This document shows, one piece after another, positions 1-10,300 of a DNA stretch of 64,000 nucleotides. Position numbers and translations under genes: made by a program. Under the pieces are notes generated by a model that saw only the letters and a program-made list of their open reading frames with translations, searched no databases and was not told where the DNA came from. Location: assembly GCA_036825615.1 (NCBI GenBank), contig DAISXY010000014.1:1-64000 (forward strand), read 5' to 3'. Origin of the DNA: JAICXG01 sp036825615 (GTDB lineage Bacteria > Verrucomicrobiota > Verrucomicrobiia > Chthoniobacterales > UBA10450). Position 1 is the stretch's first letter, and every line of letters starts with the position of its first letter.

Positions 1-1
1 G

Positions 2-886
2 AACCCCGACATCCGTTACCGCGACTCGCTCGCGCAGGACCACGCGGGCGAGGAAGAGAAATACACCCTCGTCATGGCGAACCCGCCGTTTGCCGGCTCG
101 CTCGATTACGAGAACACCGCCAAAGACCTGCTCCAGATCGTGAAAACGAAAAAGACCGAGCTACTCTTCCTGGCGCTCTTTCTCCGTCTGCTCAAGCCTG
201 GCGGACGCGCCGCCGTCATCGTGCCCGATGGCGTCCTCTTCGGCAGCTCGAACGCGCACAAAACGCTGAGAAAAATTCTGGTCGAAGATCAAAAGCTCGA
301 AGCCGTGATCTCGCTTCCCGGCGGGGTCTTCAAACCTTACGCGGGCGTTTCCACCGCCATTCTCGTTTTCACGAAAACCAATTCCGGCGGCACAGATCAC
401 GTCTGGTTCTACGATGTCGATGCCGACGGCTGGTCGCTCGACGACAAACGCACCCCGCTCCTGCCGGAAGAAAAACTCGGCCCGGTTTCGACGGTCGCAC
501 TGAGCGAACAAGAACACGCGAAGAACAACCTGCCCGACGTGCTCGTCCGCTGGCGTTCATTGCGGAACGTCCCCTCAGCAGGTCATCCTGAGCGAAGCGC
601 AGCGGAGTCGAAGGATCCCGCGGAAGTTAGGTTAACGGTCGCGCCGCGGGATTCCTCGACTTCGCTCGGAATGACCGAATTAACGCGGGCGCGCACGGCG
701 CAGTCGTTCTGCGTCACAAAGAGCGACCTCGCCGCACAAGACTACGATCTCTCGGTCAATCGCTACAAAGAGATCGTGCACGCAGAAGTGCGGCACGCCT
801 CGCCACGCGACATTCTTGCAGACTTATCGGAGGTCGAATCTGAAATTCAGAACCAGCTTCACGAATTAGCGGAGATGATGAAGTGA
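2..886 (+). CDS. hsdM: Type I restriction-modification methyltransferase HsdM, 3' part
   Basis: The open frame enters from the left edge and gives the last 294 residues of an N6-adenine DNA methyltransferase. The catalytic NPPF motif is at about residues 27-30 of the visible part, followed by the usual LLFLALFLRLLKPGG helix and VIVPDG strand. The C-terminal helix (NRYKEIVHAEVRH) is the part that contacts HsdS in this family. A 96-bp palindromic repeat at 581-676 is read in frame, adding about 32 residues between LPDVLVRW and RTAQSFCV. The stop TGA overlaps the GTG start of hsdS, so the two genes are translationally coupled. HsdM modifies host DNA and is also required for restriction. The start lies outside the window. 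Confidence 0.93.
   Translation, partial: NPDIRYRDSLAQDHAGEEEKYTLVMANPPFAGSLDYENTAKDLLQIVKTKKTELLFLALFLRLLKPGGRAAVIVPDGVLFGSSNAHKTLRKILVEDQKLEAVISLPGGVFKPYAGVSTAILVFTKTNSGGTDHVWFYDVDADGWSLDDKRTPLLPEEKLGPVSTVALSEQEHAKNNLPDVLVRWRSLRNVPSAGHPERSAAESKDPAEVRLTVAPRDSSTSLGMTELTRARTAQSFCVTKSDLAAQDYDLSVNRYKEIVHAEVRHASPRDILADLSEVESEIQNQLHELAEMMK
581..676. repeat. Palindromic repeat (GTCATCC family) inside hsdM
   Basis: The ends are inverted: GGTCATCCTGAGCGAAG on the left and CTTCGCTCGGAATGACC on the right, with inner arms around GGATCCCGCGG and CCGCGGGATTCC. The length is 96 bp, a multiple of three, so hsdM stays open through it. Relatives lie at 15209-15326, 17969-18125 and, as a half copy, 22205-22238. 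Confidence 0.85.
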
Positions 887-1980
887 GCGTAGCGACTGCT
901 GCCCTTGGCGACGTCTGCGAAACGCTTTCGGGTTTCGCTTGGGGCGCTGCGAAGTTCAATCAAGAGCAGCGTGGTGTTCGGATCATTCGTATTCAAAATG
1001 TGGACAACGGCGCGAATGATTTCGTCTATTGGGATCAACCCTATGACCAGCGATTTATCATCCGAAATGGCGATCTGTTGCTAACTCTTTCTGGTAGCTT
1101 TCGAATCGCGTCGTGGAATCGGGGGGAAGCACTTCTCAACCAACGCATCGTCAAGCTGACCCCTTCGGAGAAGCTGGATCGAGAGTGGTTGCTATACGTT
1201 CTTCGCGAGCGACTAGGGGAGATCGAGCGGCTAGGAAAGCACGCACTGGTCAACAACGTCTCCCTCAGCGATCTGCGAAAGATGCAGATTCCGTTGCCGC
1301 CGTTGGCGGAGCAGCGGCGGATCGCGCGGATCTTGGATGCCGCCGACGCGGCACGGGCGAAGCGCCGCGCCGCCCTCGCCAAGCTCGACCTCCTCCCTCA
1401 AGCCATCTTCCTCGAACTCTTCGGGGATCCAATTAAGAACCCGAAGGAATGGCCGACTTCCGCTCTCCTTGACGTTTGTTCACCAAAGCAGTGGCCGACA
1501 ATTTCAGGAAGTCAGCTAACGACCAGCGGTTTCCCGGTCTTCGGCGCGAACGGTCACATTGGTTTCTATTCGAGCTACAATCACGAGGAGCCAACGGTAC
1601 TCATCACGTGCCGTGGCGCGACGTGTGGCACGATCAACGTGTCTCCTCCAAAGTGCTACGTCACCGGTAATGCGATGGCGTTAGACAACCCTGATGAGAA
1701 GCGAATCTCGATTGCGTATCTCGAATGGGTGTTGCGCTTGCGTGGCGTTCACAAAGCAATCTCTGGCACCGCGCAGCCCCAAATCACGCGCCAGAATTTG
1801 CATTCCATTTCCCTTCCGCTTCCGCCGCTCGAATTGCAGCGCGAGTTCGCGCGGCGGGTGGCGGCGGTGGAGAAGTTGAAAGCGGCGCAGCGCGCCTCGC
1901 TCGCCAAACTGGACGCGCTCTTCGCTTCCCTCCAGCACCGCGCCTTCCGCGGCGAGCTTTTTGCTATACAGGCCGAATGA
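883..1980 (+). CDS. hsdS: Type I restriction-modification specificity subunit HsdS
   Basis: This 365-residue protein has two target-recognition domains (about 1-140 and 185-310), each followed by a conserved helical region. The central one reads LPPLAEQRRIARILDAAD and ends in LPQAIFLELFGDP; the C-terminal one reads LPPLELQREFARRVAAVEKL and ends in LQHRAFRGELF. This two-half arrangement is the standard HsdS plan and sets the bipartite DNA target. GTG at 883 overlaps the hsdM stop (GTGA). The target sequence cannot be read from the protein. Confidence 0.95.
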   Translation: MSVATAALGDVCETLSGFAWGAAKFNQEQRGVRIIRIQNVDNGANDFVYWDQPYDQRFIIRNGDLLLTLSGSFRIASWNRGEALLNQRIVKLTPSEKLDREWLLYVLRERLGEIERLGKHALVNNVSLSDLRKMQIPLPPLAEQRRIARILDAADAARAKRRAALAKLDLLPQAIFLELFGDPIKNPKEWPTSALLDVCSPKQWPTISGSQLTTSGFPVFGANGHIGFYSSYNHEEPTVLITCRGATCGTINVSPPKCYVTGNAMALDNPDEKRISIAYLEWVLRLRGVHKAISGTAQPQITRQNLHSISLPLPPLELQREFARRVAAVEKLKAAQRASLAKLDALFASLQHRAFRGELFAIQAE

Positions 1981-2077
1981 GTTTTTCGCAACAAAGCTCC
2001 CGCTGTCCGTTGCTGAGTTCCGGTCGAGCAAACGCTCGTAGCTTCAACATTCGCATCCTTGCAGAGGCGAATCCCTG

Positions 2078-5000
2078 ATGAAACAGACGGAAGTTCCATT
2101 CACCACTGGGCAATGGGTGATTGACCGGAACAACCCTGGCAACCCGGGCCAGTTTACGGGCAACACTCGCACCGCCGGACCGCACATGATGGTACAATTG
2201 CGGTATCCTGACGGGACGACTCAATATCGCCCGCGCGTATGTCTGGAAGGTATGCCGGAAAGCGGCTTGGGAACTTCGCTCGCTCAGAGGCTGGCGGCTG
2301 GAAATTTCGGCAAGCTGCGAGATCTGCAGCGCCTGATCACGTACGAAAAACTGCGGGGAACGCTACACGAAGTGATTTATTCGATGGAAGCGGCACAAAT
2401 CGATTTCTACCCGTATCAGTTCAAGCCGGTGCTAAAGTTCATCAACTCCCCTACCGAGCGACTGGTCATCGCTGACGAGGTAGGGCTGGGAAAAACAATC
2501 GAGTCAGCGCTGATCTGGTTGGAGTTACAGGCGCGGCGCCAGGCCAAACGTCTCCTCGTTGTGTGCCCAAAGATTCTGGCCGAAAAGTGGCGATCCGAGC
2601 TTCGCACCAAGTTTTTGTTCGACGCCCAAATCGTAAGTTTCCGACAGCTGGAGCGAGAGATGGCAGAACTAATAACCTCTGGGCCCGGTCACCCTTTCAT
2701 GCTGATCGCAACCTACACTGGGCTTCGGCCGCCTCGGGCTGATCTCAGGCTGCTGCGGGATCCTCCAGATGCCGATCAGGAAGGGGGAAAGAAGAGTCGC
2801 CTGCTCCGGCAACTGCGGCATTGGTCGCTTACTTATGACCCTTTTGACCTCGTGATTTTCGACGAAGCGCATTACATGCGAAATCCAGGGACCACTGTGT
2901 TCCGCCTCGGTGAAGCGCTGTCGGCGAATGCCGGAGCCGTCCTGTGTGTATCAGCAACACCGGTGCAAAATAGCAACACAGATCTTCACACACTCCTGCG
3001 GCTGATTGATGAAAGCTTCTTCGAAAGCGAAGGTGTTTTCGATGAATTGCTCTTAGCTAACCGACCCGCCGTGCAGGCGAGTAATGCTCTGGCCAGGCTC
3101 CCGCTGGACGCGAATATGCTCAAAGCGGCCGTCGCCGGCATGGCAGGCAGCCGGTTCATTAGCAGCTCACCGCTTTTCAAACAGTTTCGCGATCGAATCG
3201 AGCGATTAGAGGAATTGAACAAATCGCAAATCGCCAAGTGTCAGGACTTGGCTGAGAAACTAAATCTTCTTGGCGGGTACATTAACCGCACTCGCCGCAT
3301 TCAAGTAGCGGAAAATCGCCCTGTTCGCGATCCGATCGTGCTGCCTGTCACCTATTCGCCTCAGGAGATGCAGCTCTATAAGTCGATCGTCAGTATGGTC
3401 CGAGCAAAATGTCAACGGGATGATCGCGTGTTTCATGTTTTTCAGGTGATCGGGCTGCAGCTCCGTGCAGCGAGCTCGCTTCCGGTTCTCGCGGAAGAGA
3501 TGCGGCGAGGCCGCTTCGGCGAGCCGGAAGAATTGCTAAGCGAAGCGCTGGGAGACGAATCATATGATGAAGTCATTGGAGATGACGAATTTCGGGAAGA
3601 GCTCGACTCCGCATCTGACTTCTCAAAACTTTTAGGGCATGACTTCGAGGCGGACGATAGCAAATACCGGAGCCTGCATGAGCTTCTGGCCCAAAGTCTT
3701 GATGAGAAGGTGGTGATCTTTGCTTTCTACAGAGGCACTCTTTCCTACCTGCAAAAGCGGCTGGAGGCTGATGGCTTTAACGTAACTCTCATTCACGGCG
3801 GCATCGACAACGAGCGACGCTGGCAAGAACTAGACAGGTTCCGAGATCCCCAGGGCCCGAGGATTCTCCTTTCCTCCGAAGTCGGCAGCGAGGGAATAGA
3901 CCTGCAGTTTTGCCGGGTGATGATCAACTACGATCTCCCGTGGAATCCAATGAGGATCGAGCAACGCATCGGACGGATTGACCGAGTTGGACAGCAGGCG
4001 AAACGGCTTTCGATCGTTAATTTTAAAGTTAAGGATACGATCGAGGAGCGCCTGTACGATCGGCTGCATTCGAAACTTGAACGCTTTGCCAATAGCCTTG
4101 GCGACTTGGAGTCCATTATTGGACGGGAGGTTCAAAACCTTACCGTAGAGCTATTCAGCAGAGACCTCACGCCGGAGCAAGAGCAGGCGATGATGGAGCA
4201 ATCAGAGAGCGTGATCGAACAGCGGTTGGTCCAGATTCAAGCTCTCGAGGAATCGGGCGATGCCCTCGTCGCGCTGGGCGATTACCTACAAAAACAGATC
4301 ACCGAGGATCGTGCACTCGGGCGCTTCATTCAGCCGGAAGAAATCGAAGATTATGTGGTCGATTTCTTTGAGAGAGAATTCCCGGGCTCGACGGTCGACC
4401 ACAACACTCCGGCTCATGGCTGCCTAAGACTGAAGTTGAGTTATGATGCCCAGTCTTCATTAGGCGATTTTATTCGCGACGACAAATCACTCGCTGCGCG
4501 TCCGCTGAGGGGAAGGGAATTCGCCTTAACCTTTCGACGCGAAATACGGGAAGCACTGGACGGAGCTTCTCGCAAGAGCGTCCATTTTGCCAACCATTTG
4601 TCTCCTCTTGTCCGGTGGATGACGAAAATAAATCAGCTCAGGACCCGGCGCTTGTTCGACGTATCTGCTGCTCAACTCGTCCACCCGACAGTATCCAAAG
4701 GGACTTACTGTTATCGGATCGAGCGCTGGCATATGGAGGGGCTGTCTAACCGCGAGACGCTCGCGCACGCCGTGTGCTCACTCGAGGGCGCCATTCTCGA
4801 ACCCAGCGAAGCAGAAGCACTCATTCAACAATTATTGCGATTGGGCAGTGATTGGAACTACGTTGACGTTGATATCTCGACCCTTGTAGCGGCACATGAC
4901 ACGCTTGAGGAACATCTCGCATCCCGTTTTTCAATCGCGGTTGAGGAATTCGAAGCCGAAAACACAACGGCCCAGCAGATAAAGACACAACGAGTTTGCA

Positions 5001-5218
5001 ATGTCTTCGATCGCCGCATTGCTCAGGACGAGCAACGGCTGCAGACACTCCGCGAGGCGCGACGTGATCCTCGGATAATCCGGCTCACAGAGGGCCGACT
5101 CAATGCCGCACGGGAAAACAAGAACGCACGATTACAAGATTTGAAACGAAAGGCGACTACAGACTTTAGCCAAATAGATGTGGCTGCCGGTGTTTTCAGA
5201 GTGGCAGCGGAGGAATAG
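2078..5218 (+). CDS. SNF2/superfamily 2 helicase inside the restriction-modification locus
   Basis: The protein has 1046 residues. A small N-terminal domain (about 1-60, with GQWVIDRNNPG) may be a beta-barrel. The SNF2-type ATPase core follows: Walker A DEVGLGKT (133-140), DEAH (262-265), motif III SATP (292-295), and a helicase C lobe with the arginine-finger motif QRIGRIDRVGQ at about 628-640. The remaining ~400 residues include a charged coiled-coil-like stretch near 965-1030. Such helicases occur in phage-defence loci (for example DISARM DrmD, Zorya ZorD, DpdE), but I cannot assign this one to any of them. It sits between hsdS and an Hsp70-like gene that starts 15 bp after its stop, so the two are probably co-transcribed. 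Confidence 0.85.
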   Translation: MKQTEVPFTTGQWVIDRNNPGNPGQFTGNTRTAGPHMMVQLRYPDGTTQYRPRVCLEGMPESGLGTSLAQRLAAGNFGKLRDLQRLITYEKLRGTLHEVIYSMEAAQIDFYPYQFKPVLKFINSPTERLVIADEVGLGKTIESALIWLELQARRQAKRLLVVCPKILAEKWRSELRTKFLFDAQIVSFRQLEREMAELITSGPGHPFMLIATYTGLRPPRADLRLLRDPPDADQEGGKKSRLLRQLRHWSLTYDPFDLVIFDEAHYMRNPGTTVFRLGEALSANAGAVLCVSATPVQNSNTDLHTLLRLIDESFFESEGVFDELLLANRPAVQASNALARLPLDANMLKAAVAGMAGSRFISSSPLFKQFRDRIERLEELNKSQIAKCQDLAEKLNLLGGYINRTRRIQVAENRPVRDPIVLPVTYSPQEMQLYKSIVSMVRAKCQRDDRVFHVFQVIGLQLRAASSLPVLAEEMRRGRFGEPEELLSEALGDESYDEVIGDDEFREELDSASDFSKLLGHDFEADDSKYRSLHELLAQSLDEKVVIFAFYRGTLSYLQKRLEADGFNVTLIHGGIDNERRWQELDRFRDPQGPRILLSSEVGSEGIDLQFCRVMINYDLPWNPMRIEQRIGRIDRVGQQAKRLSIVNFKVKDTIEERLYDRLHSKLERFANSLGDLESIIGREVQNLTVELFSRDLTPEQEQAMMEQSESVIEQRLVQIQALEESGDALVALGDYLQKQITEDRALGRFIQPEEIEDYVVDFFEREFPGSTVDHNTPAHGCLRLKLSYDAQSSLGDFIRDDKSLAARPLRGREFALTFRREIREALDGASRKSVHFANHLSPLVRWMTKINQLRTRRLFDVSAAQLVHPTVSKGTYCYRIERWHMEGLSNRETLAHAVCSLEGAILEPSEAEALIQQLLRLGSDWNYVDVDISTLVAAHDTLEEHLASRFSIAVEEFEAENTTAQQIKTQRVCNVFDRRIAQDEQRLQTLREARRDPRIIRLTEGRLNAARENKNARLQDLKRKATTDFSQIDVAAGVFRVAAEE

Positions 5219-5232
5219 GAGATCTGGCTACG

Positions 5233-6765
5233 GTGAGGTTTCTTGCGGCCCTTAAGCATATTTTTCGACCCCGCCGATCTGCAACTGCAGAAGCCACGTC
5301 TCTTGGCCGAACGATATCACCGAAGTCTAAGACACCGACGCCGCGGTCAAAACCGTTCCCGCCCTTCCTGGCGTCCTCACCACCGAGACCGATTCCACCG
5401 GACGTCATTGACAGACCCGCCGCGAGACGACGTGATCCATACTTCATTCAAATCGGTTTCGATTTGGGTACATCGTTCTCGAAGTGTATCTGCCGAGATG
5501 TCCTAAAAGAGAGAGCATGGGTCCATCTTTTCGCCAATCCGCCAAGCGATGAGCTGCCATTTCTGATCTCGAGTGCACTGAAGTTTAGCGGTCGACATCT
5601 TACGCGGAGTACCGACCCCGGAGGCCAGTACTCTCAGCATTCGCTTCCTCATATCAAGCTGGCGCTAGAGCGCATTGCTCGCGAAGACTGGTCAGCACCA
5701 CTTCTCATCCCTTTCTGGCGCACTGTGGGCAACGAGGATCGGGATGAGCTTCGTCGTTTCGTCCACACGTGCGGCGTCTACCTGGTAGGGGGTGCACTCG
5801 GAGAGGCACGCAGAGAAATTCGGCGTCGTTTCCCGGATTTTGGGAAACACCAAGACGATTATGAGGCGGTAAATCTTGCCATCCCCGTGGCAGACGCCGA
5901 AACGCCGATCGTGAATGACGCTTATCGCTCCTTACTCACCGACGCGTGGGGTATATCGACGGAGATCGCCGGACATCCTGCGGTTGAACTGCAGGAACTT
6001 GAAGAATTCATTACAAATGGACGCTCACAACCACGCAACCATTTGGAGCGGTGCCAAGTTTACCCTGAAGTCAGCGCAAATGTGCAGGGATTTGTTCGCT
6101 CCCGGGCTTCAAAAGCCGGTTTGTATCTGTTCTCCGATACCGGTGCGGGTACCGTGGACCAGAGCGTATTCATCTTTTGGAGGACAAATGGCACCGAGCG
6201 TCTGACGTATCTGCACGGTAGCGTTCTCCCTCTCGGCTCTAGCTGCATTGAGCAGCTGGCTGCCGGCCGTAGCGGGGAAAAAGTCACGTGGCGTGAACTC
6301 GATAAGTGGCGCTCGAAAAAGGAGCGAGGCGACCGTTGTCCCGAACTCGATTGTGCGAGAAATGACATCGAGCGAGAGTTAGCCTACGGAACCTTGAAGA
6401 CTCTTGTAATTGCAAAGGACAAACTGATCCGAAAACAGCAACTGGAGAGAGCGATTCTGATTTTTGGAGGTGGCGGACACTCCGAGCATCCTTACGCGAC
6501 AGGGGCCACGCGCCCCTTTTCGAGCCCATTCTTTCGCCAATCGATCCGGCCTGATCGGGTTGGCATCCCGATACCCAAAGACGTAAACCTAAAAACTCCT
6601 CAGCAAAAGTGGATGCGGCGACTCTCGGTCGCCTACGGACTCTCCTTCGATGCGAGTCAGCTCGTGGCTTTTACCTATCCATGCGAGGTTGAGCCGCCAG
6701 CTCCAGAGGCGCTTTGGCGGCCGAAAAGAGCCCACATAAACGCGCCGGGGAAAGACGAGTGCTGA
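5233..6765 (+). CDS. Hsp70/actin-fold ATPase paired with the helicase
   Basis: The protein has 510 residues and starts with GTG, with AGGAG 11 bp upstream inside the end of the helicase gene. Three signatures of the Hsp70/actin nucleotide fold are visible: phosphate-1 loop DLGTSFSK (77-84), phosphate-2 loop DTGAGTVD (301-308) and a glycine-rich adenosine motif GGGGHSEHPY (411-420). The first ~70 residues are basic and proline-rich and look disordered, so a later start is possible. No DnaK substrate-binding domain is seen. The gene follows the helicase closely and precedes vapBC. Its function is unknown; the context suggests an ATP-dependent regulator or partner of the helicase. Confidence 0.75.
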   Translation: MRFLAALKHIFRPRRSATAEATSLGRTISPKSKTPTPRSKPFPPFLASSPPRPIPPDVIDRPAARRRDPYFIQIGFDLGTSFSKCICRDVLKERAWVHLFANPPSDELPFLISSALKFSGRHLTRSTDPGGQYSQHSLPHIKLALERIAREDWSAPLLIPFWRTVGNEDRDELRRFVHTCGVYLVGGALGEARREIRRRFPDFGKHQDDYEAVNLAIPVADAETPIVNDAYRSLLTDAWGISTEIAGHPAVELQELEEFITNGRSQPRNHLERCQVYPEVSANVQGFVRSRASKAGLYLFSDTGAGTVDQSVFIFWRTNGTERLTYLHGSVLPLGSSCIEQLAAGRSGEKVTWRELDKWRSKKERGDRCPELDCARNDIERELAYGTLKTLVIAKDKLIRKQQLERAILIFGGGGHSEHPYATGATRPFSSPFFRQSIRPDRVGIPIPKDVNLKTPQQKWMRRLSVAYGLSFDASQLVAFTYPCEVEPPAPEALWRPKRAHINAPGKDEC

Positions 6766-6772
6766 GCACTCT

Positions 6773-6808
6773 TGCCTGATGCAGACAGGCACGGCAGAAT
6801 GGTCTGCA
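6773..6808. promoter_or_regulatory. Nested palindromes before vapB, candidate autoregulatory operator
   Basis: TGCAGAC (6780-6786) pairs with GTCTGCA (6802-6808), and TGCCTG (6773-6778) pairs with CAGGCA (6786-6791). The outer palindrome ends at the preferred vapB start codon. VapB-type antitoxins usually repress their own operon by binding such inverted repeats; binding here is inferred. Confidence 0.5.
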
Positions 6809-7014
6809 TGAGGACAACTCTTAATCTCGATGATGAATTGCTCGATGCCGCGCTCGAAGCGACGGGTGAGGCGGAGAAGACCAGGGTGATTCATCTCGGG
6901 CTGGAGGCGTTGATCAGACAGAAGGCGGCGGAACGGCTGGCGGCGCTGGGGGGCACCGCTGCAAAGGCCCGCGCCGCGCCGCGGCGGCGGGAATGGCAAC
7001 GGCGGAAGAAATGA
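6808..7014 (+). CDS. vapB: VapB-type antitoxin
   Basis: This 68-residue protein begins MRTTLNLDDELLDAALEATG, the ribbon-helix-helix N-terminus of short VapB antitoxins (DUF2191-like), with an Arg-rich C-terminal tail. In-frame starts at 6772 and 6799 exist, but the family pattern begins at MRTTLNL. The stop overlaps the toxin start (ATGA at 7011-7014). The antitoxin would bind the PIN toxin through its tail and the operator through its N-terminus. Confidence 0.85.
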   Translation: MRTTLNLDDELLDAALEATGEAEKTRVIHLGLEALIRQKAAERLAALGGTAAKARAAPRRREWQRRKK

Positions 7015-7376
7015 AGGTCCTGGTTGATACTCCCGTGTGGATCGATCATCTGCATCGCAACGATGCAACCCTGCGGCGACTGCTGGCCAGTGGTGTCGTT
7101 TATCTCGCTGGGCCGATCCTGGGCGAACTTGCCGCCGGCAGCCTGCCAAACCGACGGCGGACTCTGGCCGATCTCCGACTCCTGCGCCGTTTCCCCGATC
7201 CGAGCAGTGATGAAGTCCTTGACTGGCTGGAGATGGAGAATCTCGGGGGCAAAGGATTGTCGTGGATCGATTGTATTCTGCTTTCGATAGCCCGCCGAAA
7301 CGGTGCCGCAATTTACACGCGTGACCGTATCCTCGCGCGCCATGCGGCCGCGCTCAGGCTGGCATTCGCGGGCTAA
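7011..7376 (+). CDS. vapC: VapC-type PIN-domain toxin
   Basis: This 121-residue PIN-domain protein starts MKVLVDTPVWIDHL. The acidic residues expected for Mg-dependent RNase activity are present: Asp in LVDT, Glu in LGELAAG, Asp in WIDCILL and Asp in YTRDR. The ATG overlaps the vapB stop. It lies between the Hsp70-like gene and hsdR (6-bp gap to hsdR), which suggests it may stabilise the restriction-modification island as an addiction module. Confidence 0.88.
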   Translation: MKVLVDTPVWIDHLHRNDATLRRLLASGVVYLAGPILGELAAGSLPNRRRTLADLRLLRRFPDPSSDEVLDWLEMENLGGKGLSWIDCILLSIARRNGAAIYTRDRILARHAAALRLAFAG

Positions 7377-7382
7377 CTCCGG

Positions 7383-10300
7383 ATGGGTCAGTTCACGTTC
7401 CTCGCTAACGAGTGGCCGAACATATTGGAATCGGCTTCGAAAGCGGAGCACTCGGCCCGAGCGGATCCCAGGACCTCGTGCTTTTACGCACGGCGTGCGT
7501 TGGAGTTGGCGGTTCAGTGGCTCTACAAAAGCGACGCTGCACTGAAGCTGCCCCACAGCGACAGCCTCAGCGCGTTGATCTTCGAGCCAACTTTTCGGGA
7601 CGCAATCGGCTCGAAGCTGCTGACCAAGGTCCGAATCGTGAAAGACCTCGGCAACCTTGCCGTGCACAGCCACAAAGCGATCCGCGAAGCGGACTCACTC
7701 GCGGCGTTGCGCGAGCTGTTTCACTTCTGTTTCTGGATTGCGCGGACCTACGCTCGCCAGGCGAAACCGCCGGACGGAATACAGTTTCGGCCCGAGCTGC
7801 TGCCCACCGGAACCGCGGTTCCGCAGCAGACGGTGGCGCAGTTGCAGGCGTTGGAGGAGCAGCTACGCCAAAAGGACGAGAAGCTCGTTGAGCTGCTCGA
7901 AGGCAGGAAGTCGCTCGACCGGGAGCTGGAGAGGCTAAGAGCCGAGATTGCCGCCGCAAAGAAGGCAAATGCGGCGACGCCCGACCAGCACGACTACTCC
8001 GAAGCGGAAACGCGAGATTACTTCATCGATCTGCTCCTGAAAGAAGCCGGCTGGTCGCTCACGAAAACGCAGGACCGCGAATACCCCGTGAGTGGCATGC
8101 CTAACGAGAAAAGGGAAGGCTTCGTCGATTACGTGCTCTGGGCCGACGATGGGAAACCGCTCGCTCTGATCGAGGCAAAACGAACCAAACGCGACGCGCG
8201 AGTGGGTCAGCAGCAGGCGAAGCTGTATGCCGATTGCCTGGAGGCAAAGTTTGGACAGCGGCCAATCATTTTTTATTCCAACGGCTATCAACATTGGATC
8301 TGGGACGACGCGACTCATCCGCCGCGGCCCGTGCAAGGGTTCTACAGAAAGAGTGAACTGGAATTGCTCATCCAGCGGCGCACTTCACGCAAGAAGCTCT
8401 CGGATGCTCCGATCAATCGGCAGATCGTGGAACGCTATTATCAGGAACGCGCGATCAAACGAATCTGCGAAGCATTCGAACGCGACAACTCGCGCAAGGC
8501 GTTGCTCGTGATGGCAACAGGCGCTGGTAAGACGAGAACGGTGATTGCACTCTGTGACCTGCTCATGCGATGCAACTGGGCCAAGCGCATCCTCTTCCTC
8601 GCCGATCGCGTGGCTCTGGTGAACCAGGCGATCGGCGCTTTCAAGCAGCACCTGCCGGATTCGTCTCCGGTGAACCTGGTTACCGAGAAGTCCAGGGATG
8701 GACGTGTTTTCGTCTCGACCTATCCAACCATGATGGGACTGATTGATCAGACCCGGGATGGTCAACGTCTTTTCGATGTCGGCTACTTCGATCTCGTGAT
8801 CATCGACGAGGCGCACCGCTCGGTTTACCAGAAATACCGCGCGATTTTTGATTACTTCGATTCCTATCTCGTCGGGCTAACCGCAACCCCAAAGGACGAG
8901 ATCGACCGAAACACCTACTCCCTGTTCGACCTCCAAGACGACGTGCCTACTGACGCCTATTCCCTCGACGACGCGGTAAAGGACAAGTTCCTGGTCCCGA
9001 TGAAAGCGGTCTCGGTGCCGCTGAAGTTTCAACGAGAGGGGATCAAATACGACGACCTCACCGAGGAAGAAAAAGAAGAGTGGGACGCGAAGGAGTGGGA
9101 TGAGGACGGAAACATCCCGGATCATGTAGAGGCGGAAGCCGTGAACCGATGGCTCTTCAACCAGGATACAGTCGATAAGGTGCTGGAGCACCTTATGCTG
9201 CGCGGTCAAAAGGTGGCTGGCGGCGACCGGCTCGGAAAGACGATCATCTTCGCCAAAAACCACGATCACGCCGAATACATCCGGCAGCGGTTCGACGCGA
9301 ACTATCCCGAGTTCAAAGGGCAGTTTGCGCGAGTAATCGATTACTCGATCGAGTATGCCCAGACTCTGATCGACGACTTCTCGAATCCGTCGAAGTCGCC
9401 GCACATCGCAATCTCGGTCGATATGCTCGACACCGGAATAGATATCCCGGAAATCGTTAACCTTGTCTTTTTCAAGCTAGTCCGCTCCAAGACCAAGTTC
9501 TGGCAGATGATCGGGCGCGGAACGCGATTGCGTCCTGACCTTTTCGGTCCCGGCGATAACAAGAGATTCTTTTACGTCTTCGACTACTGCGGGAATCTTG
9601 AGTTCTTCAGTCAAAATCCAGCGACAGTCGATGGTGCGTCTGGCGAATCTCTCGCCGCCAGGCTGTTCAACCTCCGCTTGGAATTGATTACGGAATTGGA
9701 CAAGGATCGATCCATCGCGCCTGTGGTTCAGGAAGAGCCGGATCGTGAACTGCGTGAGGCGACGGCTGAGCTACTCCGGAACGAAGTTGCCGCGATGAAC
9801 GTGGACAACTTCATTGTTCGACCTCATCGCGAGCTTGTTGAGCGGTTCGCAGATGCAAAGAGCTGGGAGAAGTTGAGTCAAAACGACCTGCTCGACCTGA
9901 GTCATAACGTTGCCGGTCTTCCGACACAGCTTGACCCGGAGGATGAGGAAGCGAAGCGGTTTGACGTTCTGATGCTTAACCTCCAACTGGCCATCCTGCG
10001 AAGCGAACCGCGGTTCAAGCAACTCCAAAAGTCGCTTCGAATCATCGCGGGTTTATTGGAAGACAAGTCCTCCATTCCCATGATCCAGGCGCAGATGCCC
10101 CTGATTCAGGAAATCCAAACCGATGACTGGTGGCAATATGTTACGCCGCAAATGCTGGAGACGGCGCGGAAGCGACTCCGAGCTTTAATCAAGCTCATCG
10201 AGAAGAAGCAGCGGAAGCCGATCTACACGAATTTCGTGGACGTCCGCGGGGATGAACAAGAAATCGCCTTCGACGCCTTTGCCAAAGCTGAGAGCTTTGA

